In this document: positions 13,748-21,900 of the stretch, piece after piece
Position numbering within the stretch: the first letter of the stretch is position 1
Layout: every line of letters starts with the position of its first letter
Made by a program: the position numbers and the translations under genes
NCBI GenBank assembly: GCA_045636265.1
Contig: JAZTXD010000190.1
Coordinates: 1 to 34,265, forward strand
Source of the DNA: Flemingiibacterium sp045636265
Lineage (GTDB): Bacteria; Bacillota; Clostridia; Oscillospirales; CAG-272
Length of the DNA stretch: 34,265 bases
Direction of reading: 5' to 3'
The notes under the pieces: generated by a model
What the model was told of the DNA's origin: nothing
The model's input: the letters and a program-made list of their open reading frames with translations, nothing else
The model's database searches: none

Positions 13748-14791
13748 TTATGAAACTGTGGCAAAATCACAGAGCAGAGCGGCAATATCCTCAGCGTTTG
13801 CGCCCGAAATGTATTCGCCAATGTTAAATTCATCAAGAACTCGCACAATTTCCGCGCGTGAAAGCACGCATCCGGCAAGAGCCGCCGACAAATCCGCGGG
13901 ATCACGCACACCAAAGAAATCTCCGAAAATGCGTATGTCGGTTATCCTTCCGCTTGCCACGCTCATAGATACCTCAACCGACCCAAAGTCGAATCTGTGT
14001 TTGAAATTAAGCTCAAACGTCGCAAAACGCTGTAAATTCCACTCGTCCGTGCGATATTTGGCTTCTGTAAGAGCAGTGATCGCTTTGTGCGTCGCTTCGT
14101 CAAATCCTTCGGGCGAGAGCGAAAATTCTTTTCCGAGATATTCCGAGAGAAACGCCATAAAGTCGTTTACATCGCCGATTTTCTCACGTGCATCGTCATT
14201 CAAAAGGTCAAACATATTCGCAACTCTGCTGCGCACGCTTGATATTCCCTTGGATTTAAGCTTGGTGGGGTCAACATTGAGCGCACCCTGAAGCCGCGCC
14301 AGCGATGCAGAAAATAACAGTGTTCCGTGATGGAGCGTAACTCCGTCCAAAACGCACTGCGCGTTTCCGGATACCTTACGATCTCCATCCTTTGTGTGAA
14401 CTATAATATCATTGCGCCCCGAAAGCGCCGCGTCAAGTCCGATTGAGCAAAGCGCGGATATAATGGGACGTGTAAAGTGCGCGAAATCGAGTCCGCCATC
14501 CCGTATACCTTCCGACAGCGCGCCGCCGCTTGGCGATATAAAGGTAAAATTCACGTTGCCGAGGTCATGAAATACAGCACCGCCGCCCGTGAGTCTGCGG
14601 ATAACTTTAACATTATTTTTTTCTGTAAAATCGAAATTTATTTCAGCATATGCATTCTGATTTTTTCCGATTATGACCGCCGCATCGTTCCGCCAGAGCA
14701 TGATGATATCCTCGGTTGCGTGTGTGAGAAGATACTCTTCAGCGGCAAGGTTGTATGCAGGATCAGTGCAGTGGTTTATGTACAGTTTCAT
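13748..14791 (-). CDS. lplA: Lipoate-protein ligase
   Basis: A 347-residue enzyme with the LplA fold. The adenylate-binding motif RRLTGGGAVFHDLGN is at 65-79, the catalytic-lysine block DRKVSGNAQ is at 137-145 (Lys139), and HHGTLLF at 154-160. Residues after about 250 make up the small C-terminal accessory domain. It activates free lipoate with ATP and attaches it to the lipoyl domain of 2-oxo-acid dehydrogenase E2 subunits or GcvH. It is the last gene of the dehydrogenase operon, so its obvious target is Lys43 of the E2 at 19592-20917. GAGGTAT precedes ATG. A composite repeat (14835-15226) lies between it and the E1 gene. Confidence 0.95.
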   Translation of the reverse strand: MKLYINHCTDPAYNLAAEEYLLTHATEDIIMLWRNDAAVIIGKNQNAYAEINFDFTEKNNVKVIRRLTGGGAVFHDLGNVNFTFISPSGGALSEGIRDGGLDFAHFTRPIISALCSIGLDAALSGRNDIIVHTKDGDRKVSGNAQCVLDGVTLHHGTLLFSASLARLQGALNVDPTKLKSKGISSVRSRVANMFDLLNDDAREKIGDVNDFMAFLSEYLGKEFSLSPEGFDEATHKAITALTEAKYRTDEWNLQRFATFELNFKHRFDFGSVEVSMSVASGRITDIRIFGDFFGVRDPADLSAALAGCVLSRAEIVRVLDEFNIGEYISGANAEDIAALLCDFATVS

Positions 14792-14834
14792 TGTGATACC
14801 TCATTTTTCGTGGTAATGTGGACGTGGAAGAAAA

Positions 14835-15226
14835 CACCTCATCAGTCACCTTCGGTGACAGCTTCCCCTCAAGAGGAAGCCTATCGCGTGGCAACAAAGT
14901 TAGCGAAGTCAATCTTTTGCGTTCCTCGCTCCGCGTTTACGCGTATAGATGTCGGTGTGTTTCCTGCACGGTTGCCGGGGTAGCGAAGCGGCATCGCGGT
15001 AGTGAATGACTGCCGGTGGCAGCCAGAGCTGCGATGTGACCGAGCCGCAGAGAGACGGGGACCCGGCTACTGGAAACGTCTGAGTTTATGCGAAATTCGA
15101 AAAACGGACAGTCGGGGACGCCTGTCCCTACAAATCTTCCCTAAGTTTATGCGAAATTCGAAGCGTTTAGCCCCTAATCAAAGCTTGTATAAAGTTCTTT
15201 GCGCCACTTTCTTTCAAGAAAGTGGC
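14835..15226 (-). repeat. Family B composite non-coding repeat, copy 1 (minus orientation)
   Basis: Read on the minus strand, modules in order: a palindrome ending at 15203 (stem GCCACTTTCTT / AAGAAAGTGGC, 15203-15226), GCAAAGAACTTTATA, GATTTGTAGGGACAGGCGTC with ACTGTCC, CGTTTCCAGTAGCCGGGTCC, CCCGGCAACCGTGC, CCGACATC..ACGCGTAAACGC, and finally a family A half-arm ending GACTGATGAGGTG. The same order recurs at 17820 and 22788 on the plus strand. This fills the 502-bp gap between lplA and E1; no gene is seen in it. Confidence 0.7.
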
Positions 15227-15250
15227 AAAATCGCGTCCCCATAAGAAACC

Positions 15251-15276
15251 ATAGGGGCGACAGATGCCGCCCCTAT
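15251..15276 (-). terminator. Possible terminator or attenuator hairpin after E1
   Basis: 9-bp stem ATAGGGGCG / CGCCCCTAT with an 8-nt loop, 17 nt after the E1 stop. On the minus strand the tail is GGTTTCTTAT, a weak T-run, so read-through into lplA is plausible. Confidence 0.45.
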
Positions 15277-15293
15277 AGATATTAACTTTGGAA

Positions 15294-17780
15294 TTACAGA
15301 CCTACTTTGCTTCTGTTCATGCGCTCAACGTCGCTGCAGTTGGTCTTTGCAACGTAACCCGGAATGGGCATAAGCTTTTCATGAATGATGTCGATAATGC
15401 CGTCAGCCTGCGGGAAGAACTCATGGTCGAGCTCGTAGCAAGGAGTGATCCAGTTACGAGAACCGAGAGCTACAGGAGGAGCATCGAGGTAATCGAATGC
15501 GAACTCTGCTACGTTTGCAGCCATGTCCTTCATTACGGAGTTACGCTCAACAGCGTCGCCGACGATAACGATCTTACCGGTCTTCTTAACAGACTCGATA
15601 ACCTTGGTGTAATCGAAAGGAACGATGGTGCGTGCGTCGATAACTTCAGCGGAGATGTTGTACTTCTCCTGGAGGGTCTTCGCTGCATCCATTGCACGGT
15701 AGAGAGTAGCACCGATGGTGAGAATGGTAACATCCTTACCCTCGCGCTTGATGTCGGGATCGCCGAGAGTGATCTCGTATGTGCCTTCCGGAACGCCGTC
15801 CTTCATGAACTGCTCGCCGATACCGTAAATTCTCTGGGACTCGAAGCAGATAACGGGGTCAGTACCGTTAAGAGCGCTGGTCATAAGACCCTTAGCGTCT
15901 GCAGGAGTGTTCGGGAAGATTACCTTAAGGCCCGGGATGTGTGCACAGAGTGCTGTCCAGTCCTGAGAGTGCTGTGCGCCGTACTTGGAACCAACGGAAA
16001 CGCGGAGTACGATAGGCATCTTGAGGATACCTGCGGACATGGACTGCCACTTAGCCATCTGGTTGAAGATTTCGTCGCCTGCGCAGCCGATGAAGTCAGC
16101 GTACATAAGCTCAACGATAGCGCGGCCGCCGCACATTGCGTAACCTACTGCAGAGCCAACGATTGCGGACTCGGAAATAGGAGAGTTGAAGAATCTGTGG
16201 TAAGGAATAGCTTCGGTCATCTTCTTGTATACACCGAATGCTCCGCCCCAGTCACGGTTGTCTTCACCGTATGCGATAAGGGTGGGATCCTCGTAGAACT
16301 TGTCAATGATCGGCTCAAAGAGACCGTCAGTGAGGTTGTACATCTTCATCTTGGAAACAGGCTTGCCGTCCTTATCGGTAGCGGTTCTGATCTTGCCTGC
16401 GATTTCCTTAACACGGGGGCACTCTTCCTTGGGCATGAGAACGTCAGGCTCACGGTCGGGCTCCATGCTGGGAACCTTGAGGTTGGAGAACATGATGGAG
16501 GAAATGCCATCGGGCTCCTTCTGGAGGTCCATTCTGGGAGAGATCTCGTCGTTGATAGCGAGCTTCATAACCTCGGTCATACGGTTGGTGATCTCTTCGT
16601 GCATAACTGCGAACTCGTTCTCGGTTGCGATCTTGCCCTTGATGAGCTTGTTCTTGAACGCAACGATCGGGTCAGCTGCCTTCCAAGCCTCGATCTCCTC
16701 AACAGTTCTGTAGGTGGAGGAGTCGGACGGGGAGTGACCGGATACGCGGTATGTAACAACGTCGAGAAGTGCGGGACCCTTGCCCTCGAGAAGGAGCTGC
16801 TTCTTTCTGGTAACAGCGTCGATAACTGCGAGCGGATCGTAACCGTTTACGCGCTCTGCGTGCATCTGCTGGGGGTTGAAGCCTGCGCCAAGACGAGCAA
16901 CCATGTCATAACCCATGGTCTCACCGCGAGTCTGGCCGCCCATACCGTAGTGGTTGTTGAATACGTTGAAGAGGATCGGCATACCGTCGGAGCTGTACTT
17001 GCCTTCCATACCCCAGAGCTTGGTGATCTGGTCCATAGAAGCGAAGTTGAGAGCCTCGAGAACGGGGCCGCGACCGGTAGCACCGTCACCGCAGTTGGAG
17101 ATAACGATACCGGGCTTGTGGTTGGATCTCTTATAAAGAGCCGCACCGAGTGCGATAGGAGCAGATGCACCAACGATAGCGTTGTTAGGCATCAGACCGA
17201 ACGGAATGAAGAATGCGTGCATGGATCCGCCAAGACCGCGGTTGAAACCGGTCTTACGTGCGAATACTTCTGCGAGTGCACCGTAGAGAAGGAAGTTGAT
17301 AGCGAGCTCCTTGATGTTGCCGCCAGCGTTCATGTGCTTTTCAACAACGTTAAGAACAGCACCGTCGAGGAATTCCTTCATAATGTCGTAAAGCTCGGTG
17401 TCATCAAGCTTCTGGATGGAAGAAAGACCCTTTGCGAGAATTTCGCCGTGGCTTCTGTGAGAACCGAACGAGAAGTCGTTGATGTCAAGGCAGTAAGCCT
17501 CACCAACAGCGGATGCTTCCTGACCGATGGAAAGGTGAGCAGGACCGGGGTTGTTATAAGCAACACCGTTGTATTCGCTCTTAACCTTTACTTCGTTGAG
17601 CATGGTCTCGAACTCACGGATGATAGCCATGTCGCGGTAAATGCGCATGAAATCTTCCTTGGTGTAAATCTTCTTTTCCTGTGCAAGTGTCTTGTTGTAC
17701 TGGCAAACGGGAATATCCTCAAAATGGATATAGCCTGCTTCAAAAGCTTTGCCGGGATCTACATATTGACTCTTTGGCAT
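15294..17780 (-). CDS. 2-oxo-acid (or acetoin) dehydrogenase E1, fused alpha and beta subunits
   Basis: An 828-residue thiamine-diphosphate enzyme with alpha (about 40-450) and beta (about 480-828) subunits in one chain. In alpha, the TPP/Mg motif is GDGATGRGP (231-239) with FNVFNNHYGM (271-280); HRSHGEILAKG and GLGGSMH mark the active-site loop. Between these two there is an insert of roughly 50 residues (about 118-170) compared with usual alpha subunits. The beta half has YGEDNRDWGGAFGVYKK, the SPISESAIVGSAVGYA block and SVGSKYGAQHSQD. It decarboxylates the 2-oxo acid and passes the acyl group to the E2 lipoate. Pyruvate, branched-chain acids or acetoin cannot be separated by eye. AAGGAG precedes ATG. 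Confidence 0.88.
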   Translation of the reverse strand: MPKSQYVDPGKAFEAGYIHFEDIPVCQYNKTLAQEKKIYTKEDFMRIYRDMAIIREFETMLNEVKVKSEYNGVAYNNPGPAHLSIGQEASAVGEAYCLDINDFSFGSHRSHGEILAKGLSSIQKLDDTELYDIMKEFLDGAVLNVVEKHMNAGGNIKELAINFLLYGALAEVFARKTGFNRGLGGSMHAFFIPFGLMPNNAIVGASAPIALGAALYKRSNHKPGIVISNCGDGATGRGPVLEALNFASMDQITKLWGMEGKYSSDGMPILFNVFNNHYGMGGQTRGETMGYDMVARLGAGFNPQQMHAERVNGYDPLAVIDAVTRKKQLLLEGKGPALLDVVTYRVSGHSPSDSSTYRTVEEIEAWKAADPIVAFKNKLIKGKIATENEFAVMHEEITNRMTEVMKLAINDEISPRMDLQKEPDGISSIMFSNLKVPSMEPDREPDVLMPKEECPRVKEIAGKIRTATDKDGKPVSKMKMYNLTDGLFEPIIDKFYEDPTLIAYGEDNRDWGGAFGVYKKMTEAIPYHRFFNSPISESAIVGSAVGYAMCGGRAIVELMYADFIGCAGDEIFNQMAKWQSMSAGILKMPIVLRVSVGSKYGAQHSQDWTALCAHIPGLKVIFPNTPADAKGLMTSALNGTDPVICFESQRIYGIGEQFMKDGVPEGTYEITLGDPDIKREGKDVTILTIGATLYRAMDAAKTLQEKYNISAEVIDARTIVPFDYTKVIESVKKTGKIVIVGDAVERNSVMKDMAANVAEFAFDYLDAPPVALGSRNWITPCYELDHEFFPQADGIIDIIHEKLMPIPGYVAKTNCSDVERMNRSKVGL

Positions 17781-17819
17781 GATATTTTCTCCTTATAAAT
17801 TATTTTTTTATTTTTTGTC

Positions 17820-18197
17820 GCTTTCTTGAAAGAAAGCTCCGCAAAGAACTTTATTAACGCATCCGCTCAAGATGCTTCGCGTAAGCGGTTTAGCGTTTCC
17901 AGTAGTCGGGGCCCCTGCCCCAACAACCGTGCTGCTGTCAGTGTTCATATACTGACATCTTTATGCGTAAACGCATGGGCGCATTGCTTCGCTCGCGCCC
18001 GGTTTGCCCTCATCAGTCGCCTGTCGGCGACAGCTTCCCCCGAGGGAAGCCTTTATGCAAGACTCGAGCCGCATTTGCCTTCCCTTGGGGGAAGTGTGGC
18101 AAAAAGATTGCTGCGCAACTTTGCCGGATGAGGGTCGCCTTCCCCTTGAGGGGAAGGGGGGCCGCGTCAGCGGTGGATGAGGTGTCGCCACCTCATC
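17820..18197 (+). repeat. Family B composite repeat, copy 2, with extra family A arms
   Basis: It starts with the palindrome GCTTTCTTGAAAGAAAGC (17820-17837) and GCAAAGAACTTTATT, then CGTTTCCAGTAGTCGGGGCC, CAACAACCGTGC, and ACTGACATCTTTATGCGTAAACGC. It then runs into a family A unit like the one at 10011-10158 (CCCTCATCAGTCGCC to GCCGGATGAGGG). It closes with a strong hairpin GATGAGGTG / CACCTCATC (18176-18197) just after the E3 stop codon. It occupies the gap between E3 and E1 (17781-18211); no gene lies there. Confidence 0.68.
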
Positions 18198-18211
18198 TCA
18201 CCGAAGCCGAA

Positions 18212-19573
18212 TTACATACCGAACATACCCTCGCGGATTACTTCGCAAACGGTAGGATGCGGGAATATGAAGTTGCGTACATCTTCAACACGCATCTGCT
18301 TTTCAACCATCATAGCAGCGCCATAGATGATCTCGGATGCGTAGCTGCCGATCATATGTACACCGAGTACACGGCGGTGAGCCTTGTCGATGATGATCTT
18401 AACGATACCGTCGCCGCCCTCGTTTTCAGCAACATAACGTCCGCTGTAACGGAGTGTGAACGATGCGGTTTCTGCCTCGATACCCTTAGCCTTAATAGTT
18501 TCGGATGTTTCGCCGACAGAAGCAACCTCGGGGTTGGTGTAGATAACAGCAGGGATAGCGTCATAGTTGACAGCATCCTTCTTGCCGAGCATATCGTTTA
18601 CAGCAGCCTCGCCCTCGCGGTATGCGGTGTGAGCGAGCATAGACTTGCCGTTTACGTCACCTGCAGCCCAAACGCCGCCGATGTTGGTGCGTCCGCACTC
18701 GTTTGTAACGATAGCACCGCGCTCGGTGAGAACGTTGATGCTCTCAAGGCCGATGCCTGCGGTGTTAGCGCGGCGTCCTACAGCGCAGAGTACGCAGTCA
18801 GCAGCAATCTCAACGGTCTTGCCCTCGTACTCGCAAGTAACGGACTTGGTGCCAACGCCTGTAACCTTTGCGCCGAGCATAAACTCGATGCCCTTCTTCT
18901 TGTAGTTCTTGAGAAGGATAGCCGCGATCTCGGAATCGGTAGGACCGCCGATGTGGTCCATCATTTCGATAACGGTTACCTTGGAACCGATGGAGTTGAA
19001 GTAGGAAGCCATTTCCATACCGATAACGCCGCCGCCGATAACAGCGAGTTCCTTCGGAACAGTGGTCATATCGAGGATTTCGCGGTTGGTCTTAACAAAG
19101 CCTGCCGCAACACCCTCTCTCAGTCCGGGAATCGGAGGAACAGCCGCGGAAGAACCGGTACAAATGAGAAGTCTGCGAGCCTGATAAGTTTCAGTTCCGA
19201 CTGCTACATTGAACGCTTCGCCGTCGCGTCCCTTGATCTCAGCGTGACCGTTTACAACAGTAACGCCGCCGTGCTTCATCTTTGCGCCGATGCCGCCAAC
19301 GAGCTGCTTAACAACTCTGTCCTTGCGTGCAACAACAGCCGCATGGTCGATGGAAGCGCCGGGGAGCTTTACGCCGTACTCTTCGCTGTGCTTTGCATAG
19401 TCGAAGATCTTAGCAGAATAGAGAAGAGTCTTGGTGGGGATGCAGCCTTCGTTGAGGCAAACACCGCCGAGAGCACGCTCTTCGATAACGAGGGTGGAGA
19501 GTCCGCCCTCTGCGGCACGCTCTGCCGCATTGTAGCCGGCGGGGCCACCGCCGAGAATAATAAGCTCGTACAT
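18212..19573 (-). CDS. lpdA: Dihydrolipoyl dehydrogenase (E3)
   Basis: A 453-residue flavoprotein disulfide reductase. The FAD dinucleotide motif GGGPAG is at 8-13, the redox-active disulfide GGVCLNEGCIPTK has Cys39 and Cys44, the NAD-binding VIGGGVIGMEMASYF motif is near 170-190, and the C-terminal catalytic dyad HPTVCE has His439 and Glu444. There is no N-terminal lipoyl domain. It reoxidises the dihydrolipoyl group of the E2 with NAD+. ATG lies 18 nt after the E2 stop, with AGGAGG in between, so E2 and E3 are cotranscribed. Confidence 0.96.
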   Translation of the reverse strand: MYELIILGGGPAGYNAAERAAEGGLSTLVIEERALGGVCLNEGCIPTKTLLYSAKIFDYAKHSEEYGVKLPGASIDHAAVVARKDRVVKQLVGGIGAKMKHGGVTVVNGHAEIKGRDGEAFNVAVGTETYQARRLLICTGSSAAVPPIPGLREGVAAGFVKTNREILDMTTVPKELAVIGGGVIGMEMASYFNSIGSKVTVIEMMDHIGGPTDSEIAAILLKNYKKKGIEFMLGAKVTGVGTKSVTCEYEGKTVEIAADCVLCAVGRRANTAGIGLESINVLTERGAIVTNECGRTNIGGVWAAGDVNGKSMLAHTAYREGEAAVNDMLGKKDAVNYDAIPAVIYTNPEVASVGETSETIKAKGIEAETASFTLRYSGRYVAENEGGDGIVKIIIDKAHRRVLGVHMIGSYASEIIYGAAMMVEKQMRVEDVRNFIFPHPTVCEVIREGMFGM

Positions 19574-19591
19574 TATGTAGTCCTCCTGTAA

Positions 19592-20917
19592 TTATTTAGC
19601 GAGAAGGAGCGAGAAATGCTCGAGGTTAGCGCAGAGATCCTTGAGGAAGCGCGCTGCGGGAGCACCGTCAAGTGCACGGTGGTCGAAGGTGAGGGAGAGC
19701 CCCATTGCGGGATATACGCTTCCGTCAGCCTTTACGCGCTGGGTGATAGCGCACACACCGAGGATTGCAACCTGCGGAGGATTGATAACGGGGGTGAAGC
19801 TCTCAACGCCAAGAGAACCGAGGTTGGTAACAGTGAAAGTACCGCCGGAGAGCTTGTCGGGAGAGATGGAGCCGCCCTGAGTTTCCTTGATAAGGGACTT
19901 TGCGTTTGCGGAAAGCTCGGACAGGGACATAGCCTGAGCCGCCATAAGAGTGGGAACCATAAGTCCGCGCTCGGTGTCAACCGCGATTCCGAGGTTAACA
20001 TCGTCGAATACGCGATATACGTCGTCAAGCCAGTGTGCGTTGAGATCCTTGTGGTCCTTGAGGGTCTTTGCAACAGCATAGAGAACGATATCGTTGATAG
20101 TGATATTGCCCATGCCGAGAGCCTCGCCGGAAGCCTTGAGGTTCTTTCTGAACGCCATAACCTCTGTTGCATCGAAGGATGCGTTGAGGGTAAGCTGAGC
20201 CATATTGGAAAGGGATGCATGCATCGACTTTGCAATAACTTTTCTGATATTGGTGATCTTGTTGTCGGTGTAGCCGCCGGTAGTCTTTGCGGGAGCTGCT
20301 ACAGGAGCTGCTGCCTCTGCTGCGGTTTCCTCAACAACTACGCGCTCGCCTGCGAGGAATCTCTCAACAGCCTCGATAGTGGTGGTCTTGCCTGCATCGA
20401 GAAGAGCGTTAACATCGCGCTCAACAATGCGGCCCATAGGACCGGTTGCAACAACCTTGGAGAGGTCTGCACCAGCTCTCAGAGCAAGGTTCTTTGCTCT
20501 GGGGGAGATGCGGAGAATATCGTCGGAAGCTGCGGCGGTAGCTACGGGAGCTGCTGCTACTGCAGGTGCTGCTGCGGGAGCTGCCTCTGCAGCGGGTGCT
20601 GCTGCAGGTGCTGCTTCAGCCGCGGGAGCGGGAGCTGCAGCCTCTTCCTTCTTGGGGATAAGTGCGGAAATGTCCTCACCTGCGTCGCCTATGATACAAA
20701 CGACCTCAAGGCAGGGTACATCGTCGCCCTCGTTTGCGAGCACCTCAAGAAGAGTGCCGGCTACTTCGGATTTTTCGTCGAAGCTTGACTTGTCCGTCTC
20801 GTAGGAGAAAAGTACGTCGCCAACTGCTACCGTGTCGCCCTTTTTCTTGGCCCACTCGGTGATAATGCAGCTTTCAACGCTTTGTCCCTGACGAGGCATA
20901 ATAACTGCGGTTGCCAT
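19592..20917 (-). CDS. 2-oxo-acid dehydrogenase E2 (dihydrolipoamide acyltransferase)
   Basis: A 441-residue, three-part protein. Residues 1-80 form one lipoyl domain with the modified lysine at ETDKSSFD (Lys43). An Ala/Pro/Glu-rich flexible linker covers about 92-132. The peripheral-subunit-binding domain is about 136-170 (ISPRAKNLALRAGADL, GPMGRIVERDV). A second short linker leads to the catalytic domain (about 216-441) ending in DHRALDGAPAARF, with catalytic His413 and Asp417. It forms the core of the complex and transfers the acyl group from lipoate to CoA. It is the first enzyme gene of the operon, 44 nt after deoR; AAGGAAA precedes ATG. Acyl specificity is not readable. Confidence 0.94.
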   Translation of the reverse strand: MATAVIMPRQGQSVESCIITEWAKKKGDTVAVGDVLFSYETDKSSFDEKSEVAGTLLEVLANEGDDVPCLEVVCIIGDAGEDISALIPKKEEAAAPAPAAEAAPAAAPAAEAAPAAAPAVAAAPVATAAASDDILRISPRAKNLALRAGADLSKVVATGPMGRIVERDVNALLDAGKTTTIEAVERFLAGERVVVEETAAEAAAPVAAPAKTTGGYTDNKITNIRKVIAKSMHASLSNMAQLTLNASFDATEVMAFRKNLKASGEALGMGNITINDIVLYAVAKTLKDHKDLNAHWLDDVYRVFDDVNLGIAVDTERGLMVPTLMAAQAMSLSELSANAKSLIKETQGGSISPDKLSGGTFTVTNLGSLGVESFTPVINPPQVAILGVCAITQRVKADGSVYPAMGLSLTFDHRALDGAPAARFLKDLCANLEHFSLLLAK

Positions 20918-20961
20918 ATGTATTATTTCCTTTCTTAAAAGAATTTACTATATAATTTCGA

Positions 20962-21729
20962 TCACTTTGCTATGATGATCTCAACACCTGCAGCCTGGGC
21001 TGCGGCGGTAAGGTCATCCGGCAGGCGATCGTCTGCCACAATGGTGTGTACCCTGTCAAGAGCACAGAATGTGAACGGAAGGCTTCGGTCGAGCTTTGCG
21101 GTGTCGAGAAGAATTACGACACGGCGCGCTTTGTTTACAATCAGCTGCTTAAGCTCACACTCGGAGTAGTTGCCGCTGGTGAAGCCGTCCTTTAAGGAAA
21201 GTCCCGAAGGAACTATAAACGCAACATCAATGTTGATATCCTCAAGGAAGCGCATAGCCTGATTTCCGGATATCGAAAGATTGCCGCGGTTTACCATTCC
21301 GCCGACAAGATTTACTATCGGGCGGTTTTTCTTGATAAGCTCGAGTGCAATATTCGGACCGGTTGTTATGATAGTATGACGTTCGTCGGGAAGAAGCGAT
21401 GCCAACGTGAGCACGGTTGTACCCGAATCGAGGAAGAGCGATCTTCCGGTTTCGATAAGGTCAATGGCACGTCTTGCGATCTTTTCCTTTGCCGTCATAT
21501 TCTCACTCAGACGCTGGTGGAAGGAATCTTCCATAGAAGTTGTGATAAACTTCATCGAACGTGCGCCGCCGCGCACCTTTATTGCTTCACCCTGCTTTTC
21601 GAAATATTCGATATCGCGGCGAAGCGTCATGCTCGATACTTCCGGGAATTTAGCCTCAAGCTCGCGAAGCGATATAAAAGGCTTTTCCGAGAGAAGCTCT
21701 CGAATAATGTTTCTGCGAGAGGAATTCAT
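20962..21729 (-). CDS. DeoR/GlpR-family transcriptional regulator
   Basis: A 255-residue protein. The N-terminal winged HTH covers about 1-57 (RRNIIRELLSEKPFISLRELEAKFP, SSMTLRRDIEYFEKQGEAIKVRGGA). The C-terminal DeoR sugar-phosphate sensor domain includes SLFLDSGTTVLTLASLL and TTGPNIALELI, then SECELKQLIVNKARRVVILLDTAKLD. Family members bind a phosphorylated sugar and usually repress their own operon. It is the first gene of the dehydrogenase operon, which makes it the likely local regulator, although sugar-phosphate control of a 2-oxo-acid dehydrogenase is less usual. Palindromes at 21762-21778 and 21791-21802 lie between its promoter and start codon. RBS AGGAG. Confidence 0.92.
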   Translation of the reverse strand: MNSSRRNIIRELLSEKPFISLRELEAKFPEVSSMTLRRDIEYFEKQGEAIKVRGGARSMKFITTSMEDSFHQRLSENMTAKEKIARRAIDLIETGRSLFLDSGTTVLTLASLLPDERHTIITTGPNIALELIKKNRPIVNLVGGMVNRGNLSISGNQAMRFLEDINIDVAFIVPSGLSLKDGFTSGNYSECELKQLIVNKARRVVILLDTAKLDRSLPFTFCALDRVHTIVADDRLPDDLTAAAQAAGVEIIIAK

Positions 21730-21761
21730 ATAATCTGCTCCTTTCGTGTCCTGAAAATGTT

Positions 21762-21778
21762 AACTTCGCCCCGAAGTT
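21762..21778. promoter_or_regulatory. Candidate operator palindrome 1 in the deoR leader
   Basis: Perfect 7-bp inverted repeat AACTTCG-CCC-CGAAGTT, located between the promoter and the deoR start codon. It could be a DeoR operator or an RNA hairpin in the leader. It is flanked by TGTTAA and TGTGAA words. Confidence 0.5.
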
Positions 21779-21790
21779 CACACTTTTGGA

Positions 21791-21802
21791 GTTAAAATTA
21801 AC
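21791..21802. promoter_or_regulatory. Candidate operator palindrome 2 in the deoR leader
   Basis: Perfect palindrome GTTAA-AA-TTAAC just downstream of the predicted transcription start. The TGTTAA half-site word also occurs at 21758-21763, suggesting repeated half-sites for the regulator. Confidence 0.5.
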
Positions 21803-21815
21803 ATTCTTCAAACAT

Positions 21816-21844
21816 ATTGTACCACACATCCCGTGTTTTGTCAA
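21816..21844 (-). promoter_or_regulatory. Promoter of the deoR-E2-E3-E1-lplA operon
   Basis: On the minus strand: perfect TTGACA (21839-21844), 17-nt spacer ending TGTGG, TACAAT (21816-21821). Confidence 0.85.
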
Positions 21845-21900
21845 TGTTATTTTTGCACGATAGATAGCAAAATGAGCAGATTTTTTTGGCGGTTTATTGG

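Noticed and set aside
15288..17798. 836-codon open frame on the plus strand opposite the E1 gene
   Set aside because: It mirrors the E1 gene almost exactly; its translation has no recognisable domain and is rich in residues expected from reading GC-biased codons in antisense. No RBS or promoter suits it.
17963..20788. Long plus-strand frames opposite the E3 and E2 genes (542 and 390 codons)
   Set aside because: Antisense shadows of lpdA and the E2 gene; the frame opposite E2 is a Cys/Gly-rich mirror of the Ala/Pro linker.
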